NCBI GenBank assembly: GCA_035548515.1
Contig: DASZSW010000010.1
Coordinates: 5,279-69,278, forward strand
Source: DASZQY01 sp035548515
Lineage (GTDB): Bacteria > Pseudomonadota > Alphaproteobacteria > Rhizobiales > Kaistiaceae
Direction: 5' to 3'
Length of the DNA: 64,000 nucleotides
Both the position numbers and the translations under genes were made by a program. Positions 36,781 through 44,656 of this stretch are shown piece by piece. Numbering within the stretch: position 1 is the first letter of the stretch; each line of letters starts with the position of its first letter. The notes under the pieces were generated by a model. That model had not been told where the DNA came from. It was given only the letters and a program-made list of their open reading frames with translations, and did no database searches.

Positions 36781-37353
36781 TTGAATTCAAGTCAACTGGC
36801 TACCGCCCGCACGCGAGACGAGGTGGCGGACGCGATAAGGAAGCTGACCGCCGCCGACTGGGCGCGGCTAGGCCAAGTCGCGCGTCGCTATGTCAGGCCC
36901 CCGATGGAATGGCGCGATCTATTGCAGGAGGCTTTAGCTCGCGCCATCGACAGCAGGACATGTCCGGGTCACGTCGACATCGTGAAATTCTTGGCGGAGG
37001 CGATGCGCAGCATCGCGAGCGGCGAGGCTGAGAAGATCGCGCACCGCTTACCAATCGTCGCCGTTCCTAAGAACGGTTCCCAAAACGCAATTGTCGAGAA
37101 CGTTAGATCTCCCGAGCCAACAGCAGAGGAGGAACTGATTCAGTCGGCGGAGGAGGAAAGGATCAGATCGGACATCTTGGCGTTGTTCTCCGACGATCCG
37201 CTCGCGCGCGATCTTGTAGAAGGGCTCTTCGTGGGGCTTACGGCGGATGAGTTGCGGCAACTTACTGGGCTTGATGACACGGGGTACGACACGAAACGAA
37301 AGCTTATACGGCGGCGAATTGACAAGGCCTACCCGACTGGATGGATGAAATGA
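36781..37353 (+). CDS. Sigma-70-like / sigma-factor-related protein
   Basis: 190 residues from a TTG start. The N-terminal half (LTAADWARLGQVARRYVRPP, MEWRDLLQEALARAID, VKFLAEAMRSIASGE) resembles a sigma region 2 core. After an acidic linker (EEELIQSAEEERIRSDIL) the C-terminus (LVEGLFVGLTADELRQLTGL, then YDTKRKLIRRRID) looks like a degenerate region 4 helix-turn-helix. Whether it binds RNA polymerase is untested. Its stop TGA overlaps the ATG of the downstream peptidase gene (ATGA), implying coupled synthesis. Confidence 0.62.
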   Translation: MNSSQLATARTRDEVADAIRKLTAADWARLGQVARRYVRPPMEWRDLLQEALARAIDSRTCPGHVDIVKFLAEAMRSIASGEAEKIAHRLPIVAVPKNGSQNAIVENVRSPEPTAEEELIQSAEEERIRSDILALFSDDPLARDLVEGLFVGLTADELRQLTGLDDTGYDTKRKLIRRRIDKAYPTGWMK

Positions 37354-38546
37354 CTCAGAAGATCAAAGAAGGCATTGCGCTGGATGCTCTCGACGCTTTT
37401 CTGGTCGAGGACCTTTTGGCGCAGTCGGACATGGAGATCTTGGCTGAGTTTGAAGCCGTAGAGGGCGATGCCAACGCGCACGCGCAAACGATGCGAGAGC
37501 TTTTCGAGCGCGTGGTGGTGGCGTCGAACAAAAGTCGCCTTGTCGCGGCACGAGCGGGGGCGGCAGCTATTGGTCGAACCGAAATAGCGACTGCAGAAAC
37601 GCGCATAACGGACATCGCGATGGCGCGGAAGCGCCTAGCTGAGGCGGCCGCGGATTCATCCCGCAAAGTTTCCTTGGCGGCGCGCAACGAAACGCTGCTT
37701 TCTGACTCGGACGTATTAGGCCTAGTGGAAGATTTGGATATTTTGGAAGCCCGAGCGTCGCGGGAAAATGGTGAGGAAAAGAATAGGCGCAAAGTACGGC
37801 CAGACAGTTTGCTCAAAGGCTTGGGGATTACTGAGCCGGAAGAAATCGATCTTGAAGCGATCGGATTTTGCGTTCATGCCGTGATCAAATATCGGGCACT
37901 GCAGGGATGTGATGCTCAGATAGTCGGTTACGGCAACGACGCCATTATTACCGTGAATTGCGATAGTTCCGATGAGCGCCGTCGGTTTTCAGCGGCACAC
38001 GAGATCGGACACTGGATGCTCCATCGCGGAAAGCAACTTGCGTGCAGGGTTGATGAAGCATCGAATGACGGGTCGCCAAGTGAACGAGAAGCGGACCGGT
38101 TCGCAGCTGACCTTCTGATGCCAATCTACATTTTTGAACGATTTGCTCGTGAGTTTGAGAGACTCAACTTCGATGTCGTCAAAGAGTTGGCCTCAAGATT
38201 TGCGACCAGCATAACATCGACCGCAATTCGCTTGATTGAAATCGATCATTCTCCGGCGCTTTTGGTTTGCCACGGTCCTGAAGGTAGAAGATGGTTTCGC
38301 CGAGCGCCGAGTGTTCCAGCAAAATGGTTTCCGATGCTGGAGCTAGGATCTGAAAGTTCCGCCTTCTCTGTTTTGTTTGGAAGGCAGACAGATGATCTAA
38401 GGCCACGGAAGATCCAAGCATCTTTGTGGTTTGATACTGCTTCCGCGGGGTACCATTCGGTGCACGAGCAGACGACCCGGATCGGCAAGGATGAAGTCTT
38501 GACCTTGTTGATATTTGACCCTTCGACGCTCGCTGAGCGCCTGTAG
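37350..38546 (+). CDS. ImmA/IrrE-type zinc metallopeptidase with N-terminal helical domain
   Basis: 398 residues from ATG 37350; ATG 37341 is an alternative. About 150 N-terminal residues are acidic, helical and coiled-coil-like (LVEDLLAQSDMEILAEFEAV; RMRELFERV-like). The ImmA/IrrE domain carries the catalytic HEIGHWMLH (HExxH) near residue 224 and the third zinc ligand in EREADRFAADLLMP. The C-terminal 120 residues match no family I know. ImmA/IrrE peptidases relieve repression by cleaving a DNA-binding partner; the coupled sigma-like protein is the obvious candidate partner (inference). G+C is clearly below the window average. Confidence 0.8.
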   Translation: MTQKIKEGIALDALDAFLVEDLLAQSDMEILAEFEAVEGDANAHAQTMRELFERVVVASNKSRLVAARAGAAAIGRTEIATAETRITDIAMARKRLAEAAADSSRKVSLAARNETLLSDSDVLGLVEDLDILEARASRENGEEKNRRKVRPDSLLKGLGITEPEEIDLEAIGFCVHAVIKYRALQGCDAQIVGYGNDAIITVNCDSSDERRRFSAAHEIGHWMLHRGKQLACRVDEASNDGSPSEREADRFAADLLMPIYIFERFAREFERLNFDVVKELASRFATSITSTAIRLIEIDHSPALLVCHGPEGRRWFRRAPSVPAKWFPMLELGSESSAFSVLFGRQTDDLRPRKIQASLWFDTASAGYHSVHEQTTRIGKDEVLTLLIFDPSTLAERL

Positions 38547-38695
38547 CTTGCGAACTCGGCGTGTGCCGGGAAGCCGTCATTTGTAATCTTGGCGTCGCGC
38601 CACATCTTTACGCGTCGCGCTGAGCATTCACGAAAACTTATCCCCGCCCCCAAAACCTCCCCCATATTCCCCGCGTCCTCGCTCGATCGAAGGGG

Positions 38696-39024
38696 CGCCA
38701 ACCGGTGGCGTACCATTGGCGGAGCGGATCCCGGTGAGGGGTGGCGGCGACAGCCGCCGGATGTGGCGCCCGCGCGCGTGGCTCGCTGCTGCGCATGACG
38801 GGACGACCCCCGGCCGGGCCGTCGAGCTCACCGCTCGTCTGCCTCGTTGAGGCTTAAGGTCCGCCGCGTCGATCCGCCTGTCGGGCAACCGCGGGCGAGC
38901 CGGAAAAGGCCGGTGGCGCGAACGGATCGAAGCTCCTGGCCGAAGGGTCGCGAAATCGCCACGGCGGGCGCTCGAGCGAGCGCCACATCGGAATACCCAG
39001 CAGGCACTCTCCCGAGCGCCCGCC
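38696..39024. ncRNA. Candidate structured RNA element
   Basis: Nested stem CGCCAA...TTGGCG (38696-38721, with inner GGT/ACC), hairpin GGCGGC-GACA-GCCGCC (38743-38758), and two mutually exclusive stems: GGCGCTCG/CGAGCGCC (38967-38984) or GGCGGGCGCTCG/CGAGCGCCCGCC (38963-38974 with 39013-39024). No tRNA-like, tmRNA-tag, RNase P or SRP signature found. Strand unknown. Confidence 0.35.
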
Positions 39025-39136
39025 GCCCCTTCGGCTGATGTGCCGGAGGCAGCAGAACGAGGGACGCGACGACGGAAGGAGAAAAACTCGGACGCATCCG
39101 CGTCGCGGGAACGATGACGTGCGCGCTGACCACCCA

Positions 39137-39250
39137 TGTCATCCTTCGGCGGCGCGAAGCGCCGACCGGAGGATCGTGGGACGGCGCATGTCGTCGAGCG
39201 ACTGGGCACGATCCTCCGGACGACGCCTTCGGCATCGCCGAAGGATGACA
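39137..39250. repeat. BIME-like inverted repeat
   Basis: Arms of about 42 bp: TGTCATCCTTCGGCG...GGAGGATCGTG (39137-39178) and its inverse CACGATCCTCCGG...CGCCGAAGGATGACA (39207-39250), with 28 bp between. Each arm contains its own small palindrome, as in REP pairs. Confidence 0.85.
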
Positions 39251-39280
39251 GAGTAGCGACGTCGCAGAACAGGGCACCAT

Positions 39281-39408
39281 CCCTCCCCCTTGCGGGGAGG
39301 GGGGACCGCCGAAGGCGGTGGGTGGGGGTCTCGCAACGCCGCACCTTCACCACCGAACCCTCCCCTTGAGGGAGGGTCAAAATCGCAAAGCGATTTTGGG
39401 GAGGGGTG
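39281..39408. repeat. Two adjacent family B REP-like units
   Basis: First unit: CCCTCCCCC/GGGGAGGGG stem, ACCGCC-GAA-GGCGGT hairpin and GGGTGGGGGTCTCGC tail (39281-39330). Second unit: ACCCTCCC/GGGAGGGT stem with a perfect AAAATCGC-AAA-GCGATTTT hairpin (39357-39408). Confidence 0.75.
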
Positions 39409-39436
39409 CGCATCACCAACGCCGGAAGCAGTGAAC

Positions 39437-40156
39437 CTACGCCGCGATGAACCGCACGCCCGTCCCTTCCAGCACCACGCACGTGAGCGGCCCGCCAAAC
39501 ACCGCGCCCGTATCGATCGCGATCCGGTTGGCGTGGATCTCCGGCGTCATGGATGGCGTCACGGTATGCCCATGCACCACGACGACGCCGAAGTCGCGCG
39601 TATCGAGCAGGAACTCCTCGCGGATCCACATCAGGTCCTCGTCGGTCTGCGCATCGAGCGGAACACCCGGCCGCACACCCGCATGCGTGAAGAAATAATC
39701 GCCGAACCGCACCGATGTCCGCGTCGTGTCGAGGAATGCGCGGTGCTCCGGCGGCATCGCCGCGGCGAGCGCGGCCGAAAGGTCGGCGTAGTTGCGCGTC
39801 CGGTTGCCGACGCCATACGAGCGCGCCGTCGCCTTGCCGCCGAAGGAAAGGAACGCTGCACCGTTGAGATCACCGTCGGCGAGAAAATCCAGCCACTTCT
39901 GGTCGTGGTTGCCGCGCAGGAACACGATCCGCGCATCGTCCGTCATCCCGGCGAGCCGCGCGACGACGCCGGCGGTGTCGGCGCCGCGGTCGCCATAGTC
40001 GCCGATGTGGATGATGCGATGGTCGGGCGTTGGCCGCGCCGCAAGGTCGGCGGCGATCCGCTCGTGGAGCAGCGCCAGCTTGTCGGCGCATCCGTGGATG
40101 TCGCCGATGGCGTAGAGCCGCATTCCGGCCGGTGTCGTGGCTTCGCCCGTTCGCAT
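39437..40156 (-). CDS. Metallophosphoesterase (Ser/Thr phosphatase-like)
   Basis: A 239-residue PPP-type calcineurin-like phosphoesterase with the full metal-ligand set: GDIHG near residue 18, GDYGDRG near 52, GNHDQ near 81, a His in THAG, and GHT near 196. Such bacterial enzymes act as protein phosphatases or diadenosine polyphosphate hydrolases (ApaH-like). Substrate unknown. An internal ATG at 40123 (MRLYAIGDIHG) could be the true start. Divergent from the amidotransferase gene 47 bp away. Confidence 0.85.
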   Translation of the reverse strand: MRTGEATTPAGMRLYAIGDIHGCADKLALLHERIAADLAARPTPDHRIIHIGDYGDRGADTAGVVARLAGMTDDARIVFLRGNHDQKWLDFLADGDLNGAAFLSFGGKATARSYGVGNRTRNYADLSAALAAAMPPEHRAFLDTTRTSVRFGDYFFTHAGVRPGVPLDAQTDEDLMWIREEFLLDTRDFGVVVVHGHTVTPSMTPEIHANRIAIDTGAVFGGPLTCVVLEGTGVRFIAA

Positions 40157-40203
40157 CGTCGCGTCTCGTTCCCGAAAGCGCGCCGTGCTACCACAACGGC
40201 CGC

Positions 40204-40905
40204 ATGCGCGTCCTCGTCATCGAAAATTTCGTCGGCACCCCGCTCGGCCAGATCGAGCCGGCGCTGCGCCAGAAGGGCGCCGACATCGACTTGCGCCAGG
40301 CGTGGCAGGGCGCGCCGATCCCCGCCACCGACGCCGGCTACGATGGCATCGTGGTGCTCGGTGGTGAGCAGAGCGCCGTCGATGATGCCGACTATCCGTA
40401 CCTGCCGCACCTGGCGGAGCTCACCCGCATGTTCGGCGCCGCCGACAAGCCGGTGCTCGGCGTCTGCCTCGGCGCGCAGATCGTCGCGCGTGGGGCAGGG
40501 GCCCGCAACATCCTCGGCCGCCCGGTCGAATTCGGCTGGCATGAGGTCACGCCGACGGCTGCGGGCAAATCCGATCCCGTCCTCTCGGCGCTGGGCGAAT
40601 CCAGCCCCACGTTCCACTGGCACCTCGACACCTTCACCCTGCCGCCCGGCGCGGTGCATCTGGCGACAAGCGCGCAGACCGAGCAGCAAGCTTTTCGCAT
40701 CGGCCGCGCCACCTATGGCATCCAGTTCCATTTCGAGGCCGACCGGAAGCTCGTGGATCGCTGGAGTGCCGACTTCGCGGGCGTTATCGCTACCTACGCG
40801 CCAGACTGGGAGAAGCAGCGCCCCGTCGACGCCGCCCGCTCTGGCGCGAGGGCCGATGCGCTGGGCGCGGCCATCGCCCGGGCCTGGGTTGGCCTCATCC
40901 GCTGA
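40204..40905 (+). CDS. Class I glutamine amidotransferase (GMP synthase-like)
   Basis: A 233-residue stand-alone GATase1. The nucleophile Cys lies in VLGVCLGAQI near residue 96, and the catalytic His/Glu in IQFHFE near residue 174. It resembles gamma-glutamylpolyamine or GMP-synthase-type amidotransferases lacking a synthetase partner. ATG 40204 follows directly after the divergent promoter region. The ABC transporter gene comes 45 bp later, but substrate linkage is unproven. Confidence 0.85.
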   Translation: MRVLVIENFVGTPLGQIEPALRQKGADIDLRQAWQGAPIPATDAGYDGIVVLGGEQSAVDDADYPYLPHLAELTRMFGAADKPVLGVCLGAQIVARGAGARNILGRPVEFGWHEVTPTAAGKSDPVLSALGESSPTFHWHLDTFTLPPGAVHLATSAQTEQQAFRIGRATYGIQFHFEADRKLVDRWSADFAGVIATYAPDWEKQRPVDAARSGARADALGAAIARAWVGLIR

Positions 40906-40950
40906 GCCCCGCTACAATCGCGCGAAATCGCAAACTGAAGGAGTCCCGTT

Positions 40951-41742
40951 GTGCTGAAACAATTCGCCGCCGCGCTCATCGCCGGCCTCGCCTTTGCGGG
41001 TGCAGCAAATGCCGCCGATCCGCTGCCCGACCTCAAGGGCCGCACCATCGTCGCCGTCGCTGCCGACGACTATCCGCCGCTCAACTTCGAGGAGGTCGAA
41101 GGCGGCAAGGGCATCGGCCTCGAGTACGATCTGGTCAACGAGATCGCCAAGCGCCTCAACGCCAAGGTCGACTGGAAGAAGGGCTCGTGGGACACGATGA
41201 TCGAGGATGTCCGCCAGGGCACCTACGACGTCGGCATGGACGGCATCTCGATCACCGACGAGCGCAAGCAGCAGATCGATTTCACCGACTCGTACCTGCT
41301 GTCGCAGCAGTTCCTGCTCGTCCGCGCCGACGAGACGCGCTTCACCGACGCCAAGACGCTCGCTGCCGGCGACTTCCTTATCGGCGCGCAGACCGGCACG
41401 ACGAATTTCTACACCGCCCTCGACGTGACCGGCACGACTGAGGATGACCCGAGCCCGAAGATCAAGCTGTTCGACACCTTCGGCGCGACGGTCGCGGCGC
41501 TCAAGGCCGGCGACGTCGATGCCGTGTTCATGGATAACGCCTCGGCGGCCGGCTACATGGGCGCCTCGCCGAATGCCTTCAAGATCACCGGCGATCCGAT
41601 CGGCAACGACCAGTTCGGCTTCATCCTCAAGAAGGGCTCCGACCTCGTAGCGCCGTTCAATGCCGCCATCGCTTCGATCAAGGCCGACGGCACGCTCGAT
41701 GCGCTGAACAAGAAGTGGTTCTACGACTACAGCAACAAGTAG
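40951..41742 (+). CDS. Amino-acid ABC transporter, substrate-binding protein
   Basis: A 263-residue periplasmic binding protein (SBP family 3). The signal peptide is cleaved at about residue 21 (GAANA|ADPLP). Family motifs: VAVAADDYPPLNFEEVEGG, GLEYDLVNEIAKRL, DVGMDGISITDERKQQIDFT and NKKWFYDY. GTG 40951 is supported by AAGGAGT. It delivers a polar amino acid or related compound to the permease encoded 12 bp downstream. Confidence 0.92.
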   Translation: MLKQFAAALIAGLAFAGAANAADPLPDLKGRTIVAVAADDYPPLNFEEVEGGKGIGLEYDLVNEIAKRLNAKVDWKKGSWDTMIEDVRQGTYDVGMDGISITDERKQQIDFTDSYLLSQQFLLVRADETRFTDAKTLAAGDFLIGAQTGTTNFYTALDVTGTTEDDPSPKIKLFDTFGATVAALKAGDVDAVFMDNASAAGYMGASPNAFKITGDPIGNDQFGFILKKGSDLVAPFNAAIASIKADGTLDALNKKWFYDYSNK

Positions 41743-41754
41743 CCGCCACCCGCC

Positions 41755-42564
41755 TTGGCCGCACCCGATCGTCCCCGCCGCGAGTTTCCCTTCTGGCTGC
41801 TCGCGGCGGTCCTGATCGCGGCCGTCTTTGCCTGGATGATCGCCGCCGACGGTGACTACCGCGTCATCTTCCGCGCGCTGCTCCGAGGCGTTGCGACTAG
41901 CCTCTGGATCTCCTTCGTCGCGTTCTTTTTCGCCTGCCTGCTCGGCCTGCTCGTCGCCATCGCCCGCCGCTCCGCCTTGCGGGTCGTGCGCGAGATCGCC
42001 ACCTTCTACGTTGAGATCGTGCGTGGCGTCCCGGCGCTGGTGCTGCTGTTCTACGTCGCCTTCGTCGGCGCCCCCGCGCTGGTGGCCGCATGGAACTGGG
42101 TCGCCGCATGGACCGGCGGCGTCATTCCGCAAGGCACGGTGCGTGATTTCAGCCTGGTCTGGCGCGCCATCTTCGCGCTCACCATCTCGTACAGCGCGTT
42201 CCTGTCGGAAATCTTCCGCGCCGGGATCGAGTCGGTCGCGCGGCCGCAGGTGGAGGGCGCCTACGCCCTCGGCCTCTCGCGCTACGCCACGCTCCGCAAC
42301 GTCATCCTGCCGCAAGCGATCCGGGTGGTGCTTCCCCCTCTCGGCAACGACTTCGTCGCCATGATCAAGGATTCGGCGCTGGTCTCATCGCTGGGCGTCC
42401 AGGACATCACCCAGCTCGGCAAGATCTACTCGTCCTCGACGTTCCTCTTCTTCGAGACGTACAACGTCGTCGCTTATCTCTATCTGGTGATGACGGTAAC
42501 GTTGTCGCTTCTCGTGCGCTGGCTGGAGGCCCGCCTCAAGCGCCAGGGGTGGACCGGCACCTAG
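41755..42564 (+). CDS. Amino-acid ABC transporter permease
   Basis: A 269-residue HisM/GlnP-type inner-membrane permease with about five to six helices. The EAA loop reads ARPQVEGAYALGLSRYATLR, followed by ILPQAIRVVLPPLGNDFVAM. TTG start at 41755. No ATPase gene follows; the next gene is convergent and overlaps by 4 bp, so the ATP-binding subunit must be encoded elsewhere. Confidence 0.9.
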   Translation: MAAPDRPRREFPFWLLAAVLIAAVFAWMIAADGDYRVIFRALLRGVATSLWISFVAFFFACLLGLLVAIARRSALRVVREIATFYVEIVRGVPALVLLFYVAFVGAPALVAAWNWVAAWTGGVIPQGTVRDFSLVWRAIFALTISYSAFLSEIFRAGIESVARPQVEGAYALGLSRYATLRNVILPQAIRVVLPPLGNDFVAMIKDSALVSSLGVQDITQLGKIYSSSTFLFFETYNVVAYLYLVMTVTLSLLVRWLEARLKRQGWTGT

Positions 42565-43232
42565 CCGTCGACGATGATGATGTGCAGCCGCCTCGGCCCA
42601 TGCGCGCCGAGCAGGATCGTCTGCTCGATGTCGCCGGAGCGCGACGGCCCCGTAACGTAGTTGACCGTCCGCGGCATGACGCCCTTGCCAAATTTCGCGC
42701 GAATAGCCGCCCACACGGATTCGTAGTCGCCGGCGATATCGCCCGCCCTCACGACCACGATCGAGGTATCCGGCAGAAAGTTGAGCGTCGTCGGATTGTC
42801 CTGACCCGAGATCAGCACCAGCGTGCCGCTCTCCGCCACGCCCGCGTCGGCGTGGGTGACGCCCACAGCATCGCGCCCGTCCGATGCGCCATGACTCACA
42901 GCGACTTGCGTCTGCCGCCAGTCCAGCCCATTGAGCAGCATGTCCTCGCCGATGCGCACCGCCGCCGGGAGGTTGCGCCCACGCAAGTACTCTGCGACCT
43001 CCGCGGGGACGGCCGCTTCGCCGGCAACGCGCGTCACCGTGGCGGCTGCCTTTTCGGCCATCGTCGTGAATAGCGATACGCGCTCCTCGGCGCCAAGCTG
43101 GCCGCGCGCCGGGATCACGCCCCGCGGCGCCCGCTTCAGTCGCTCGTCCACGGCGGCATTGCGTCGTGGCTCCTCACCAGTGACGCCGAGCGAACGTCGT
43201 ATCTTGCCGAGCACCGCGTCGCGCGCGCTCAT
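42561..43232 (-). CDS. lutC: Lactate utilization protein LutC
   Basis: A 223-residue LUD-domain (YkgG) protein. Motifs: GVTHADAGVAESGTLVL, IVVVRAGDIA and VTGPSRSGDIEQTILLGAHG near the C-terminus. With LutA and LutB it forms the Fe-S L-lactate dehydrogenase complex oxidising lactate to pyruvate. Its ATG overlaps the lutB stop (ATGA, 43229-43232). The 3' end overlaps the ABC permease gene end by 4 bp. Confidence 0.92.
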   Translation of the reverse strand: MSARDAVLGKIRRSLGVTGEEPRRNAAVDERLKRAPRGVIPARGQLGAEERVSLFTTMAEKAAATVTRVAGEAAVPAEVAEYLRGRNLPAAVRIGEDMLLNGLDWRQTQVAVSHGASDGRDAVGVTHADAGVAESGTLVLISGQDNPTTLNFLPDTSIVVVRAGDIAGDYESVWAAIRAKFGKGVMPRTVNYVTGPSRSGDIEQTILLGAHGPRRLHIIIVDG

Positions 43233-44656
43233 GGCACCGCCGCCCGCTGTTTCTCCGCCCACAAGTCTTGGAACGTGCGGCCGGCGGGCGCCGGCAAGTC
43301 TCGATCCTTCGTCCAACCGCCGGCCAGTGGCAGCCGCCGGAAGCGCCCCTTGCGGCCGCCGAGATTGCCAAGCACGCGCATCGCGATCCGCGTTGCGAAT
43401 TGATAGAGCTGCGGCCGTCGCGCGAAGAAGGCCCAGACACCAAGTCCGTAGCGATAGGTTGTCGGCTGCAGGTGCCGCTCGAACTCGCGTTCGCGCCAGT
43501 GCCGCATCATGTTGGGCAGCGGAATCTTCATCGGGCATACCGCCTCGCAGCGCCCGCAGAACGTCGAGGCGTTCGGCAGGTTGCCGGCCTGATCGACGCC
43601 GATCAGCGCCGGCGTCAGCACCGCGCCCATCGGTCCGGGATAGACCCAGCCATACGCGTGCCCGCCGATCTCCTGATACACGGGGCAATGGTTCATGCAC
43701 GCCGCGCAGCGGATGCAGCGCAGCATATCCTGGAACTGCGAGCCCAGCATCGCCGAACGCCCGTTGTCGAGAATCACCACGTGATACTCGTCGGGCCCAT
43801 CGGGATCGGTCCGCCGCCGAGGCCCCGTCGAGAACGTCGTATAGACCGACAGCTCCTGGCCCGTCGCCGAGCGCGCGAGCAGGCGGATGATCTGGCTGAC
43901 GTCCTCGAGTGTCGGCACCACCTTCTCGATCGATGCCAGCACGATGTGCACGCGCGGCAGGATCTGCGTCAGGTCGCCGTTGCCCTCGTTGGTGACGATC
44001 ACCGATGTGCCGGTTTCGGCGATCAGGAAATTTGCCCCCGTGATGCCGACGTCGGCTTCGAGGAAGCGGCGGCGCAGGATCGTACGTGCTTCGCCGAGGA
44101 TCGACTCGTGCTCGCTAAGATCGCGGTCCGCGGGCAGCTCGGTGTGCAGCCTGCGGAAGTCGGCCTCGATCTGATCCTTGGTCAGGTGAATCGCGGGCGC
44201 AATGATGTGGCTGGGCGATTCGTGCCGGAGCTGGATGATGTATTCGCCGAGGTCCGTTTCGACCGGCTCGATGCCGTTGCTTTCCAGATAGTCGTTGAGC
44301 TCGATCTCCTCGGCAATCATCGTCTTGCCTTTGGTGACCGTCCGCGCCCCCGCTCGCCGGCAGATGCCGAGGATCAGCTCCCGCGCCTCGGCGGCGGTCT
44401 CGGCGTAGTGCACATGACCGCCACTCTCGACGACCTTCTCCTCGTAGGCCTCAAGGTAGAGGTCGAGGTTCTCGAGCGTGTGATTCTTGATCGCCTTGCC
44501 GCTCTCGCGGAGCTGCTCGAATTCCGGCAATGCGGCCACCACAGCAGCGCGCTTGCCGATGAAGCCCGTTTTGACGTGCGAGAGCGCCTGCTGGAGCTGG
44601 CGATCGGCGAGCGCCTCGTGCGCGTTTGCCTTGAAGCTCGGCGAAGTGACGTGCAT
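43229..44656 (-). CDS. lutB: Lactate utilization iron-sulfur protein LutB
   Basis: A 475-residue YkgF/LutB. An N-terminal LUD domain (AGARTVTKGKTMIAEEIELN, later ADVGITGANFLIAETGTS) precedes a ferredoxin-like part with two 4Fe-4S cysteine sets, CIRCAACMNHCP and CGRCEAVCP, and a C-terminal DUF3390-like tail. Central electron-transfer and catalytic subunit of the LutABC lactate oxidation complex. It overlaps lutA by 1 bp and lutC by 4 bp, forming one operon. Confidence 0.94.
   Translation of the reverse strand: MHVTSPSFKANAHEALADRQLQQALSHVKTGFIGKRAAVVAALPEFEQLRESGKAIKNHTLENLDLYLEAYEEKVVESGGHVHYAETAAEARELILGICRRAGARTVTKGKTMIAEEIELNDYLESNGIEPVETDLGEYIIQLRHESPSHIIAPAIHLTKDQIEADFRRLHTELPADRDLSEHESILGEARTILRRRFLEADVGITGANFLIAETGTSVIVTNEGNGDLTQILPRVHIVLASIEKVVPTLEDVSQIIRLLARSATGQELSVYTTFSTGPRRRTDPDGPDEYHVVILDNGRSAMLGSQFQDMLRCIRCAACMNHCPVYQEIGGHAYGWVYPGPMGAVLTPALIGVDQAGNLPNASTFCGRCEAVCPMKIPLPNMMRHWREREFERHLQPTTYRYGLGVWAFFARRPQLYQFATRIAMRVLGNLGGRKGRFRRLPLAGGWTKDRDLPAPAGRTFQDLWAEKQRAAVP

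Larger units (their letters stand above)
38547..39436. other. 890-bp gene-free region with structured palindromes
   Basis: I find no convincing gene; open frames here have poor composition and no family features. From 38690 to 39030 the sequence is dense in inverted repeats, 39137-39250 is a BIME, and 39281-39408 holds two family B palindromes. The first 100 bp after the peptidase stop have no obvious terminator. The region could encode structured RNA or be a repeat graveyard at the island edge. Confidence 0.6.

Noticed and set aside
38640..39060. tmRNA, RNase P RNA or SRP RNA in the structured gap
   Set aside because: No alanine-tag codons, no GAGGAAAGTCC box, no GGAAGCAGCC-type SRP core and no T-loop/CCA signature on either strand.
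35640..39430. Prophage or integrative element with integrase and att sites
   Set aside because: No integrase, transposase or flanking tRNA was found; the segment is called an island on composition and gene content only.
38628..39629. 333-codon minus-strand frame across the gene-free region after the peptidase
   Set aside because: It runs through BIME and REP units, is Arg/Pro/Ser-rich without any domain, and overlaps the start of the phosphoesterase gene region.
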